From: Alkalicoccus saliphilus
Lineage (GTDB): Bacteria; Bacillota; Bacilli; Bacillales; Salisediminibacteriaceae
Reading direction: 5' to 3'
Assembly: GCF_003044065.1 (NCBI RefSeq)
Contig: NZ_PZJJ01000024.1
Location: 1-51,518 of the forward strand
Length of the DNA: 51,518 nucleotides
The position numbers and the translations under genes are program-made. Within the stretch, counting starts at the first letter, position 1. Every line of letters begins with the position of its first letter. Below the pieces are notes generated by a model. The model searched no databases. It saw only the letters and a list, made by a program, of their open reading frames with translations, and was not told the origin of the DNA. Shown piece by piece: positions 26,220 through 34,810 of this stretch.

Positions 26220-27557
26220 TTGATCCGATTTAATAGAAATATAATCAGGGATATAAAAGCAAAATTTGTGACTATCGATCAAAGTAATAACATCTATAGC
26301 GATCCGCGGGCGCAGATTAGAAATTTATTAAAGAAAGGCAAGACACAAGAAGCGTTAGAAATTTCTCAAGATGCCATTAAGCTTATTCATGAATCTCATT
26401 CTCATTATCCTCATTTAGAATATAGACCCTTAACACCCACTAGCAATCAATTAATAAGTGTCCCAATCACTAGAAAAGGAGAAGAATACTTTTCTGTTAA
26501 AGGTATATTTAAATTGCCCGAAACTGAAGTAAATTCTTTGAAAGAGCTAAAAAAGAAAATTTATTTTTCCAAGAAACCTATCGAAGTAAAAGCAGCAGAA
26601 ATGAATGAAATATATGATGGTGAAATTATAAGAACCTATGTAGTAAATGAAGATTCTGATGTCTCAGTCTTGATTTCATCAACAGAATCTCCTCAGCCAA
26701 TACCTATTAAAATATTCAGTAAAATAAACGAAGAAAATGTAGATATATTAAGATACACATTAATTACTCCTACAGATTATCAGGAACCAAACAATACAAT
26801 AATTTATACCTATGACAATATCTCTCATAGAGAATGTTTAGTGAATTTTTCTATGGATCTTATTATCTGTAATGATAATAGGGAACATACAGGTGTAAAC
26901 TTTGACATGAGAATTAGAGAAGAACATAGAGATTCAGTGTCAGCTTGGCTTAGTATAGTAAGCTTTGAGCATTTCAATAACCAGTTGAAAAAAAATGTCT
27001 GTATCGAAGATATCAACACTGGAAGTATTTCTACTTTCACATATCAAGGTGAAGAAGTTGTACTAGATGATACTAAACCTTCTTCCTTGATATTTCTTCG
27101 TAGACTAAGGACCATTGAGGAGCATTTCAATATTAATTTTGTACTACCTAATCCCTTTAATTTTACAAATGAAGATTTTTTAAATGTCTTAAGAGTCTAT
27201 TCTAGTGTTAAACATATACTTTTGAAATCCACTGAATCTCAAGACCATATTCGTATTGAATTTAAATATGAAGAAGTAAAAAAAGGAGTTCAGGAACTTG
27301 AACTTATACGTCAGTACGGAGAAACTGCTCCTGAGAAATTACATCTTTGCATAGAAAATGGGGATCATATTAGAATATTTAATTATCGCTTTAAATTCAA
27401 TTTAATAACTTTTATTGGGGACCAAGTTAATATCATAGGAGAAAAAAACACTATAGACCGTTTAAAGAAACTTGAAGAAGATGAGACTAAAACAGTTAAA
27501 ATTCGATACAAAAATTTGAAAACTATTTATGAGAACGCTTATATCTATAATCAATAA
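26220..27557 (+). CDS. unknown 445-residue protein, partner of the small membrane protein
   Basis: I cannot assign a family. Residues about 1-30 contain KFVTIDQSNNIY, echoing the tail of the upstream membrane protein. Residues about 33-55 (QIRNLLKKGKTQEALEISQD) look like one TPR-type helical hairpin. The rest is mixed alpha/beta without visible catalytic motifs; near the end DQVNIIGEKNTID again resembles the short motif. The start is TTG at 26220, preceded by GGAGGGGGGG. AT-rich codon use matches the upstream gene. The pair sits between a ComEC-like unit and an insertion sequence in a defence-rich plasmid, so a defence or sensing role is possible but unproven. Confidence 0.6.
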   Translation: MIRFNRNIIRDIKAKFVTIDQSNNIYSDPRAQIRNLLKKGKTQEALEISQDAIKLIHESHSHYPHLEYRPLTPTSNQLISVPITRKGEEYFSVKGIFKLPETEVNSLKELKKKIYFSKKPIEVKAAEMNEIYDGEIIRTYVVNEDSDVSVLISSTESPQPIPIKIFSKINEENVDILRYTLITPTDYQEPNNTIIYTYDNISHRECLVNFSMDLIICNDNREHTGVNFDMRIREEHRDSVSAWLSIVSFEHFNNQLKKNVCIEDINTGSISTFTYQGEEVVLDDTKPSSLIFLRRLRTIEEHFNINFVLPNPFNFTNEDFLNVLRVYSSVKHILLKSTESQDHIRIEFKYEEVKKGVQELELIRQYGETAPEKLHLCIENGDHIRIFNYRFKFNLITFIGDQVNIIGEKNTIDRLKKLEEDETKTVKIRYKNLKTIYENAYIYNQ

Positions 27558-28007
27558 CATACAAAATAGCGGAAATTATGCCAAATCATTGTAGAGAATC
27601 CTTCGCAGAAGTTTTTTCTGTTGAGATTAAATTAAAAACAAATATCCATTTGACATCAAGTCACCTCTTTCTAGAAAGAGCGATCATTACTTTGGGGCAC
27701 TAGTCGATTGACCGATCTAATCTAAAAACATTTCTAATATTGTGTTATCACTATAATGAAAATGGAAAAAAGAAGTTGCGAGGTATGTTTATCCAGAACG
27801 GACTGACTTCTTATATATAGGAGAACAGCGCTTTGTTTTTTGGTTCAACCATTTAAAATACTGTGATGAACTACCAAATAACTTTGCACTTATGTGTAGT
27901 AACTTCAAATATTTTTTACAAATTGCCAACCTTTTAGATTATCACCAGTATTCTATTAACAGAGAAACATGTAAAGGTACATGTATATCATAAAAATAGA
28001 GTAAAAA
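27558..28007. other. intergenic region with a start-less coding relic
   Basis: A plus-strand frame open at 27760-27993 reads VARYVYPERTDFLYIGEQ, then RFVFWFNHLKYCDELPNN and FKYFLQIANLLDYHQY, which looks like real protein but has no start codon or ribosome site and is preceded by stops. It is probably the tail of a decayed gene. The insertion sequence begins 15 bases later. Confidence 0.35.
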
Positions 28008-28057
28008 GGGGCTGTCCCATAAGTCGATATATGATCGACGGGACAGCCCCTTTTTTT
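28003..28057. terminator. terminator-type hairpin at the left end of the IS1182-family element
   Basis: The left IS end folds on itself: AAAAAGGGGCTGTCCC (28003-28018) pairs with 28040-28055, and an inner GTCGAT/ATCGAC pair (28023-28028 and 28034-28039) extends the stem, followed by a T-run. It should stop transcription from outside entering the transposase gene. Confidence 0.75.
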
Positions 28058-29852
28058 ATGTATAGAAGAAATTTAATAGAAGGAAAAAGAAAAAAATCGC
28101 CGAACCTGTGTGTAAGCGACAAAACCAACACCACCAGGAGGTGATTTTTATGAGCAGCCAAACGGCTACTTTCCAAGAGTATACCATGGGACAGCTGGTC
28201 CTGCCTATGGATTTCAGCGATTTGATCCCGGACGATCACGTGGCCCGGGTGATCCACACCTTTGTGGAGGCGGTGGACAACGACCTCTTCTTCGCCCCGT
28301 ACGAAGGCGGCGGACGCCCGGCCTATCATCCGAAAATGATGACCAAAATCGTGCTCTACGCCTATACGCAGAAGTGGTATTCCTGCCGGCAGATCGCCCG
28401 GTCTCTCCGGGAGAATCTCCCGATGATGTGGCTGGCCGCCCGGCAGGAACCGGATTTCCGCACGATCAACCGGTTCCGTTCGGAACGGATGCAGGACATC
28501 ATTACGCCGCTGTTCACCCGCCTCGTCGAACTGCTGCTGGACGAACAGTATATCTCGATGGACACCTATTTTCTCGACGGGACCAAAATCGAAGCGAACG
28601 CCAACCGATATACGTTCGTCTGGCGTAAATCGGTCGAAAAACACGAAGCCCGGCTCCAGGAGAAACTGACCGGCCTCCTTGCCCACATTGAAGCCACTAT
28701 CGAAGCCGATGCCTCCGAGGCCGGGGAAACCCCGGAGCGCGTGTCCCCGCAGAAAATCCGGGAAGCCGCCGAGGCCGTGGAACACGAGATGCACCAGGCG
28801 GAAGCAGAATGGAAGGAGGAACCGGACCGGCTGGTCCGAAAAGAAAAACGGACGGTTTTTCAGCACGTACGAAAAATCCACCGGACTCTCACCCGCGACT
28901 ACCTGCCGCGGCTGGAACGGTATGAAAGCCAGCTCGCCACCTTCGGCGACCGGAACAGTTTTTCCAAAACCGATCCCGATGCCACGTTTATGCGCCTGAA
29001 GGAAGATCATATGGAAAACGGCCAGCTGAAACCGGGCTACAACGTGCAGATGGGCACGGAAAACCAGTTTGTGCTCGGGTATTCCGTGCATCAGCGCCCG
29101 ACCGATACCCGCTGTCTGATCCCGCACCTGGAGCTTCTCCGTTCCCGGTCCCTGCCGTTTCCCGGGCAGCTCGCGGCGGATGCCGGCTATGGCAGTGAGC
29201 CAAATTATACGTATCTCCTGGAGGAGGCGCCCCTCCAGGCAGAGCACCCGTTTTTGATTCCTTATAACACCCTGGCTGCCGAAATGAAACCCTCGTTTAC
29301 GAAACGGATCGACAAGATCCAGAACTGGGACTACGACGAAACGAACGACTGGTTCCTCTGTCCGAACAACCGGCGGGTCACGTTCCGGGGTTACACCAGC
29401 CGGACCGATGCCACCGGCTACCGCCGGGATTTCAAACGCTACGAAAGCGAGGACTGTTCGGATTGTCCGATCAAAGCCTTCTGTACGAAAGCGGAGGGAA
29501 ACCGGCAGGTGTTCTGGAACCCTACTTACGAGGAAGAAAAAGCCAAAGCCAGAGCCTTCCTTTGGTCTCCTGAAGGCGCAGCGACCTACGCGAAACGAAA
29601 AGTCGAGGTCGAAAGCGTGTTCGGGCAGATCAAGGGCAATCGGTCGTTCCGCCGCTTTCACCTCCGCGGCCTCGAGAAGGTCACCCTGGAGGTCGGGCTG
29701 CTTGCCGCAGCCCACAACCTCCTGAAAGTGGCCGGAGGCCGCTCGGCTTTCCGCTGTGTTTTTGTCTTTTTCTCTTTTCATTCCAAAAAAACGGTACCGG
29801 ACACATCCGGCACCGCTTTTTTTGTTTCAGAAAGGGCTTTTGAGACAGCCCC
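28008..29852 (+). mobile_element. IS1182-family insertion sequence
   Basis: A GC-rich 1.85-kb element in AT-rich surroundings. The left end reads GGGGCTGTCCCATAAG and the right end, inverted, reads GGGGCTGTCTCAAAAG (29837-29852), a 16-bp imperfect terminal inverted repeat. The adjacent A-run on the left and T-run on the right extend the symmetry, so the exact boundary and any target duplication are ambiguous. It carries one transposase gene. It lies 13 bases from the stop codon of the next minus-strand gene and does not obviously break any gene. Confidence 0.85.
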
Positions 29853-29922
29853 TTTTTTCTTTATTCAGTTAAATTTGATACTAAATTCTCCCCAAGAAAT
29901 ATTTACTGGTTGTTTAGTGTAA
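28150..29922 (+). CDS. IS1182-family transposase, reading through the right IS end
   Basis: The N-terminus (LVLPMDFSDLIPDDHVARVI) and the body (LYAYTQKWYSCRQIARSLRE, ISMDTYFLDGTKIEANANRY, KPGYNVQMGTENQFVLGY, AADAGYGSEPNY and VESVFGQIKGNRSFRRFHLR) are typical of IS1182 DDE transposases; the D...D...E residues lie in TKIEAN-flanking FLDGTK, ADAGYG and VESVFGQ. AGGAGGTG precedes the ATG at 28150. The normal C-terminus should end soon after AAHNLLKVAG, but the frame stays open through a terminator hairpin (29785-29823) and the right inverted repeat and stops at 29922 in flanking DNA, adding about 55 foreign residues. A small frameshift at the natural stop is likely. Activity is uncertain. Confidence 0.85.
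   Translation: MSSQTATFQEYTMGQLVLPMDFSDLIPDDHVARVIHTFVEAVDNDLFFAPYEGGGRPAYHPKMMTKIVLYAYTQKWYSCRQIARSLRENLPMMWLAARQEPDFRTINRFRSERMQDIITPLFTRLVELLLDEQYISMDTYFLDGTKIEANANRYTFVWRKSVEKHEARLQEKLTGLLAHIEATIEADASEAGETPERVSPQKIREAAEAVEHEMHQAEAEWKEEPDRLVRKEKRTVFQHVRKIHRTLTRDYLPRLERYESQLATFGDRNSFSKTDPDATFMRLKEDHMENGQLKPGYNVQMGTENQFVLGYSVHQRPTDTRCLIPHLELLRSRSLPFPGQLAADAGYGSEPNYTYLLEEAPLQAEHPFLIPYNTLAAEMKPSFTKRIDKIQNWDYDETNDWFLCPNNRRVTFRGYTSRTDATGYRRDFKRYESEDCSDCPIKAFCTKAEGNRQVFWNPTYEEEKAKARAFLWSPEGAATYAKRKVEVESVFGQIKGNRSFRRFHLRGLEKVTLEVGLLAAAHNLLKVAGGRSAFRCVFVFFSFHSKKTVPDTSGTAFFVSERAFETAPFFFIQLNLILNSPQEIFTGCLV
29785..29823 (+). terminator. terminator at the end of the transposase gene
   Basis: An A-run, CGGTACCGGA, a CACA loop, TCCGGCACCG and a run of seven T's form an intrinsic terminator with one mismatch. 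It lies inside the abnormal 3' extension of the transposase frame, which supports the view that the true stop codon was upstream of it. Confidence 0.65.
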
Positions 29923-30047
29923 GCTGCACAAGCTATAATTCCCCCCACTGTTATACCCATCATGGCTAAAGATAAAATAGGTTTTTCTCTTACTAGCTCT
30001 CTAAAAACCGGTGAAACTCCATTTATTACTTCCAATTGATTATTCAT
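29865..30047 (-). CDS. small membrane protein, second gene of an unknown pair
   Basis: The 60-residue protein has one clear membrane helix (about 25-45, ILSLAMMGITVGGIIACAA) with a charged N-terminal part (FRELVREKP) and a polar C-terminus. Its start overlaps the stop of the upstream gene by one base, so the two are coupled. The IS1182-family element ends 13 bases beyond its stop codon, so any longer operon has been cut off there. The family is not recognised. Confidence 0.55.
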   Translation of the reverse strand: MNNQLEVINGVSPVFRELVREKPILSLAMMGITVGGIIACAAYTKQPVNISWGEFSIKFN

Positions 30048-30535
30048 TAAACCATCTCCTCTTTTGATATTCTAAAAAAAGATTTCGTCTGCATTTCTAT
30101 GTGACTAATCGCTAAAGCAATTCCATCGTTTTGAGCGTGTAAATAAGTTTTCCCAAAATCATTACTTTCAATCCAGTCTGCTTGTGATCTCAAATAAACA
30201 TTCTTAAACTTCAGAAAATTAAAGAATTTAATTATCCTATTGCCTTTAAATATCTTATCATCAAACTCCTTATTGAAAACATGGGTAGGAATCTCCCAAA
30301 ATTGAAATTCGTATCTTAAATATGATACAGCTTCAAGATACATCATGTAGTACGCTGTGAAATGTATATCCGATAGTGTAGCTTTACAATTTAATTTAGC
30401 ATTACCTTCTGCTATTTTTTTATTGTGTGCTCTAAACCTTATAATTACATCTGAACTATTATCCCACTGTTCTAAGAAATCAATGAATCCTCTTATCGTA
30501 ACCCCTCTAATAGACTTTCTGCTGAATTCTTTCAC
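30047..30535 (-). CDS. unknown 162-residue protein, first gene of an unknown pair
   Basis: A soluble-looking protein with an N-terminal basic segment (RKSIRGVTIRGFIDFLEQW), a central aromatic-rich part (FTAYYMMYLEAVSYLRYEFQF) and no catalytic motif that I recognise. AGGAGGGG lies just upstream of the ATG, showing that it is a genuine gene. It is translationally coupled to the small membrane protein gene. AT-rich codon use matches the other cargo. The pair might be a defence or toxin-like unit, but nothing in the sequence proves this. Confidence 0.55.
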   Translation of the reverse strand: MKEFSRKSIRGVTIRGFIDFLEQWDNSSDVIIRFRAHNKKIAEGNAKLNCKATLSDIHFTAYYMMYLEAVSYLRYEFQFWEIPTHVFNKEFDDKIFKGNRIIKFFNFLKFKNVYLRSQADWIESNDFGKTYLHAQNDGIALAISHIEMQTKSFFRISKEEMV

Positions 30536-30934
30536 AGCCCCCCTCCTCTCATTTCGCTTTTTGCTTATATTTTTTTACATCTTATAACTATAGAATACTC
30601 CAAAACCACTTTGTAGTCAAGTGGATACTTAATGTATATAAGACTACAAATTAATTCGGTATTTTCGACGGAGTAATTTATTATTATAATTAAGGTGGTT
30701 GTTTGTTGTTTAAAGTCAGAAAAATTCAGGATAACGCTATAGATTTTTGATTCTCTTCTATTCATAAGAGCGACAAAAAGTGTTTTATTTCTTATCTTAT
30801 GTTCTTACATCTACTAGATGTTGATCTCTTCTAATAATTATGGAAGGAAATTTACTGACGGAAATATTTTGTAAAGTAGCGCACCAGTAGTTAAATTAGT
30901 GTACTGGCCTGTACATTATTAATAAAAGTAAGTA

Positions 30935-30992
30935 TAAAGATGCGTAGAAAAATCTGCCTGCCCTTTCAAGCGGATTTTTCTACGCATCTTTA
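30935..30992. terminator. orphan long hairpin (23-bp stem)
   Basis: Arms 30935-30957 and 30970-30992 pair over 23 positions with a single G-T wobble and a 12-base loop, flanked by A- and T-runs. It would be a strong bidirectional terminator. No gene clearly ends here; the region 30536-31098 otherwise shows no supportable gene and only a short 10-bp inverted repeat (GTCGCCTAAA at 31066, complement at 31094). Confidence 0.6.
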
Positions 30993-31098
30993 TTTTTAAT
31001 CTTCAGTTATATAAGTCTTCCTTATAATGCTAACTATATGTTTCTTAAGAGAAATTTTTTGATGAGTCGCCTAAAGTATTTAAAATATAAGAATTTAG

Positions 31099-31507
31099 GC
31101 GACCTACTTAGAAGACAACTTTTCTATCTCAAAATTAACACACAAGATCGCACGACTTGCTGAACTAAAAACTATCACACATCTACACCAAATAATAGAA
31201 CATTGGCGTCTGCATGAAGATGAAAAGGTCAAATCTTTTTTGAAAGAGCGATTAGATAATGACATATCATTAACCTTGCACCTTTTACGATCTATAAATA
31301 ATTAATACTTCTATCTTTCATAATACGTTATCTAAAGATGATTATATCAATTTAAAGCTTATTGTTGACCCAGAAATAATAGCTGAAAATATCACAAATC
31401 ACCAAATATCGATAAAGGCTGGAGATATTGAGGGACCAATAGACTCTCATAAGTTACTTCAAGACTTCTATACACATTATTTAGACGATTACCAAGGATC
31501 CCTATAA
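31099..31507 (+). pseudogene. decayed gene tail with one frameshift
   Basis: Two open stretches in different frames look like parts of one protein: 31099-31305 (containing KIARLAELKTITHLHQIIEH and FLKERLDNDISLTLHLL) and 31307-31507 (containing LSKDDYINLKLIVDPEIIAE and LLQDFYTHYLDDYQGSL). There is no start codon with a ribosome site, and the break at about 31300 is a frameshift. A terminator follows 45 bases after the stop, as for a real gene end. The family is unknown. Confidence 0.5.
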
Positions 31508-31551
31508 AAAAGTTATAATCATTCAAAACTTTAGTAAACTTGGTTACATTC

Positions 31552-31586
31552 GCTGTTGGAGTAATAGTTCTTATTACTCCAACAGC
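31552..31586 (+). terminator. terminator after the decayed gene
   Basis: GCTGTTGGAGTAATA (31552-31566) pairs perfectly with 31572-31586 over a 5-base loop and is followed by TTTGTTTT. Confidence 0.75.
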
Positions 31587-31870
31587 TTTGTTTTAGCTTT
31601 ACTAGATAAGAACGAAGGTTCTGATGAATATTAGGGAAATCCAAACTACGTAATTTTATATTATAAATACACAAAATATATTTACTTTTTAGAAGAGAAT
31701 ATTAATGTAAGATGACTTCTTCTCTATCTTTTGCTAATTCAAAAAGAGGATTTCAAAAAATATAATATATCTGTTGTTTCATTCTTAATTGTAAATAGTT
31801 AAAAATATCCGTTGCAGGAGGAAAAGACAACGAGATAAAAATTAAACGAAATATAGACTGAAAAATTGGT

Positions 31871-33358
31871 CTACTTTATTGGCATTTGTATAACTTCTTT
31901 AAGTAATTCAACTGCACTTTCTTCTGTTGGGTTATTCGTACCAAATTCTCCTTTAAAGGCTTTCGACAAAATCGATTCTTTTAATTTGCTTATCTCATTG
32001 TCAGTGTTAATTTGGAGTAAAGCATTATTATCTTTTCCAATCATATTTACAATATATTCCGAAATAATATGCTGCTCTTCTAGAGGAGGAATTGGAATTA
32101 ACAATGCTTGTACCCTTGATTTGTTATAAGCTGGCTGATTGTTTCCAGAACTATTTTGACGATTGTGAAGATACTGGAATAGTAACCAATAGTAAACAAA
32201 AGAACTTTCAATAGATGTTTCAGAAACCCATATAGATGCAATATTTTGATTATGATAAGCATCTATATTTAACTTAGCAACTTGTCCTCTGGTTTTACCT
32301 TCACCAATCATTGCAAATAAAATAGAACCTTTTGGAGCTATTTTCAATCTTGATTCTTTTATGCCGACTTTAGTTACCTTTTCTTTAGAATGATTAATTT
32401 CATTAAATTGTACCTCTCCAGAACTAATCCATGGATGTTCTCCATCCCAATACTCTGATTTTTTTCTGCTTGGTGTACTTCCAATTTGTACATGAAATAG
32501 ATCACCAATCTTTGCCCATTCCCAACTACTTGGAATATCGTAAGGTCCCTCTATATTTTCTTCACTCTTTTTTTCTAAATGTTTTGCTTTACTTTGGTTA
32601 AATGTATTAGTTATGCCATTGATTTCGGCTTCACTACTTGTATTATCTCTTCTCCACTTGGCAGTCAAATTCCCACGAAAAGCCTTGTCTAAAATCGCTG
32701 CTCTTCGAAGTTCAAATGTTTCCTTTGCTTCTGCTATTAATTGCTTAGCTTCGTCAATTTTATTTAAAAGCCGTTCCACTTTGTCAGTAATTCTTTTTTG
32801 TTCTTTTATTGGAGGTAATGCAATAGGGTACAATTCTAAATACTTCTTTGGCACTCGTTGTTGTCCTACAGCACCAGTCATATTACCTTTAGCATGATTT
32901 CTAAAATAATCTGAACGAACAAAATAATAAACAAACTTTTTAGTAATAGGCTTTTTAGTTCTAAAGACATAAAACTCAGTTGAACCATAACCGAATCCAT
33001 TTGATAAATTCTCTGCTATTGCTACTTTCCCATTTTCCATACACGGTGTTATTTTAGCAAACAAAATATCGTCATTAAAAAACTGGGTGTAACCCTTCTT
33101 CACTTTCTCGTAGTTTCGCTCTTCTATTTCTTCAATTCTACCTGTTTTTTCACTAACAGATGCCATTGGAATAAAACTACAAACTTGTTTATCATCAATA
33201 TCACTTAACTTCATCTTCGGAGGGTTAATTGCTATAACTTCTCCTAACTTTGTCCAGATCCAATTCTCTGGAATTTCATAAAGTTGTTCTTCCTCAGGAA
33301 CTAACGCTTCCTCTAAAAATTCTTCCATTGCCTTTTGATTTTCAAACCTCTTACTCAT
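31871..33358 (-). CDS. hsdS: type I restriction-modification specificity subunit HsdS
   Basis: The 495-residue protein has two target-recognition domains, each opening with the typical W.W.KLG/WAKIGDL pattern (NWIWTKLGEVIAI near residue 32 and SWEWAKIGDLFHV near 280), each followed by a helical spacer ending in the LPPIKEQKRI or IPPLEEQHII motif and a coiled-coil segment. This two-TRD layout defines a bipartite DNA target for the HsdM2S methyltransferase and the HsdR complex. It overlaps hsdM by 8 bases, with AAGGTGAG inside the hsdM end. The gene is full length. The recognition sequence cannot be predicted by eye. Confidence 0.9.
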   Translation of the reverse strand: MSKRFENQKAMEEFLEEALVPEEEQLYEIPENWIWTKLGEVIAINPPKMKLSDIDDKQVCSFIPMASVSEKTGRIEEIEERNYEKVKKGYTQFFNDDILFAKITPCMENGKVAIAENLSNGFGYGSTEFYVFRTKKPITKKFVYYFVRSDYFRNHAKGNMTGAVGQQRVPKKYLELYPIALPPIKEQKRITDKVERLLNKIDEAKQLIAEAKETFELRRAAILDKAFRGNLTAKWRRDNTSSEAEINGITNTFNQSKAKHLEKKSEENIEGPYDIPSSWEWAKIGDLFHVQIGSTPSRKKSEYWDGEHPWISSGEVQFNEINHSKEKVTKVGIKESRLKIAPKGSILFAMIGEGKTRGQVAKLNIDAYHNQNIASIWVSETSIESSFVYYWLLFQYLHNRQNSSGNNQPAYNKSRVQALLIPIPPLEEQHIISEYIVNMIGKDNNALLQINTDNEISKLKESILSKAFKGEFGTNNPTEESAVELLKEVIQMPIK

Positions 33359-34808
33359 TACTACTCACCTTAATTGGTTTAGTAGCAACCTTTTCCCCTT
33401 CAACCTCACGAAGCTCTATTACCACCTCATTTAGCAAACCAACCGCTTGGTTTAATTTGGCAATCGCTTCTTCTGCAGAATCGATTGGATCTGGAAGATC
33501 ATCGTAAGCTGCTAAAGAGTCATCTGCAATTAAGCCAATATCTAAACTGTTATCTTTTTTCTGAATCTCTTCTCGAGTAAAGACATTAAATCGATCATCT
33601 TTTATACTCTCTCTGTCTTTTGATTCATAGGCAGTGATGAAATTTTCGAAGTGTTTTTCTGTTAAAGGTGAACGTTTACCGAAGCTCTGCATATTTGTTC
33701 TTAGATCATAGACCCACACGTCTTTGGTATTCTCTCTATCGGTTACCTCACGAGTGAAAAACAAAACGTTCGTTTTCACCCCTGGTGCGTAAAAGATCCC
33801 GTTTGGCAAACGTAGGATTGTATGCAAGTTACACTTATTCATCAAGTCTTCTCTAATTTCCACCCCGTTTCCATCCTTTTTAAATAGGATGTCATCTGGT
33901 ACTACAACAGAAGCCCTAGCTTTACCATCAGGTTTTAAAGATTTATAAATATGTTGTAAAAAATTAAATTGTTTGTTTGTGGTTGCAAATGTTAAGTCAT
34001 CACGAGTCGGGCGCTCCCCACCTCGCTTTGTACCAAACGGAGGGTTCGTTAAAATAACATCAAAATTCTTCAGGTTTTTACCCATTTCTGACAAAGTGTC
34101 GCCCAAGACAATTTCACCTTGGATATTGTGTAACATCGCATTCATTAACGCTAAACGATGCGTCTCTTTTACGAGTTCCACTCCTGTAAAGGCTTGTTTC
34201 TTTTGAAACTCAGCTTCTTTTTCACCTAAATCGAAGTAATCATCTGTTTGTTCTCGTACATAGCGATCCGCCGCAATCATAAAACCAAATGTCCCTGCTG
34301 CCGGGTCATTACAGCGCTCCCCTGCCTGAGGCTTCGCGAGCTTAACCATCAGATCAATCAACACACGCGGCGTGAAATACTGGCCTGCACCTGATTTTGT
34401 CTCACTCGCGTTCTTTTCCAATAATCCTTCATATAAATCGCCTAGTCCCTCTTCTTTTGCGCTGTACCAATCCAGTGCATCGATGGAACGAACGATTTTC
34501 TCGAGGTTCTTCGGTTCATCAATATTGGTTTGAGCATTGGTATAGATTTGACTGATCACATCATTGTTTTCGTTCCCTAAATCGATAAGTAGCTTCTGAT
34601 AATGGGTTTTTAATTCTAGACCGTGAATGTTAATTAAGGAATCCCAACGGTATTCTTCCGGAATAGATCCTTCATTATCCGTTTCCTTCATCATCTTTAA
34701 AAATAATAAATACGTTAATTCCGTCACATATTGGTGATACGTAATCCCATCATCACGTAGGACGTTACATAAGTTCCATAGTTTCTGTACGATTTGCTGA
34801 TTGCCCAT
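33351..34808 (-). CDS. hsdM: type I restriction-modification DNA methyltransferase HsdM
   Basis: The 485-residue protein has an N-terminal helical domain (about 1-120), then an N6-adenine methyltransferase domain with the SAM-binding region CNDPAAGTFGFM near residue 170, preceded by GQYFTPRVLIDLM, and the catalytic motif NPPFG at about 255-260. It methylates adenine at sites chosen by HsdS, protecting host and plasmid DNA. It lies 2 bases after hsdR and overlaps hsdS by 8 bases, forming a tight operon. No truncation is seen. Confidence 0.93.
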   Translation of the reverse strand: MGNQQIVQKLWNLCNVLRDDGITYHQYVTELTYLLFLKMMKETDNEGSIPEEYRWDSLINIHGLELKTHYQKLLIDLGNENNDVISQIYTNAQTNIDEPKNLEKIVRSIDALDWYSAKEEGLGDLYEGLLEKNASETKSGAGQYFTPRVLIDLMVKLAKPQAGERCNDPAAGTFGFMIAADRYVREQTDDYFDLGEKEAEFQKKQAFTGVELVKETHRLALMNAMLHNIQGEIVLGDTLSEMGKNLKNFDVILTNPPFGTKRGGERPTRDDLTFATTNKQFNFLQHIYKSLKPDGKARASVVVPDDILFKKDGNGVEIREDLMNKCNLHTILRLPNGIFYAPGVKTNVLFFTREVTDRENTKDVWVYDLRTNMQSFGKRSPLTEKHFENFITAYESKDRESIKDDRFNVFTREEIQKKDNSLDIGLIADDSLAAYDDLPDPIDSAEEAIAKLNQAVGLLNEVVIELREVEGEKVATKPIKVSSNE

Positions 34809-34810
34809 TT

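Noticed and set aside
27988-29781. 597-codon minus-strand frame across the IS1182 element
   Set aside because: Antisense of a clear transposase gene; long only because of high GC content.
28003-29857. Target-site duplication of the IS1182-family element
   Set aside because: The A-run and T-run next to the ends hide the border; no convincing direct repeat outside them.
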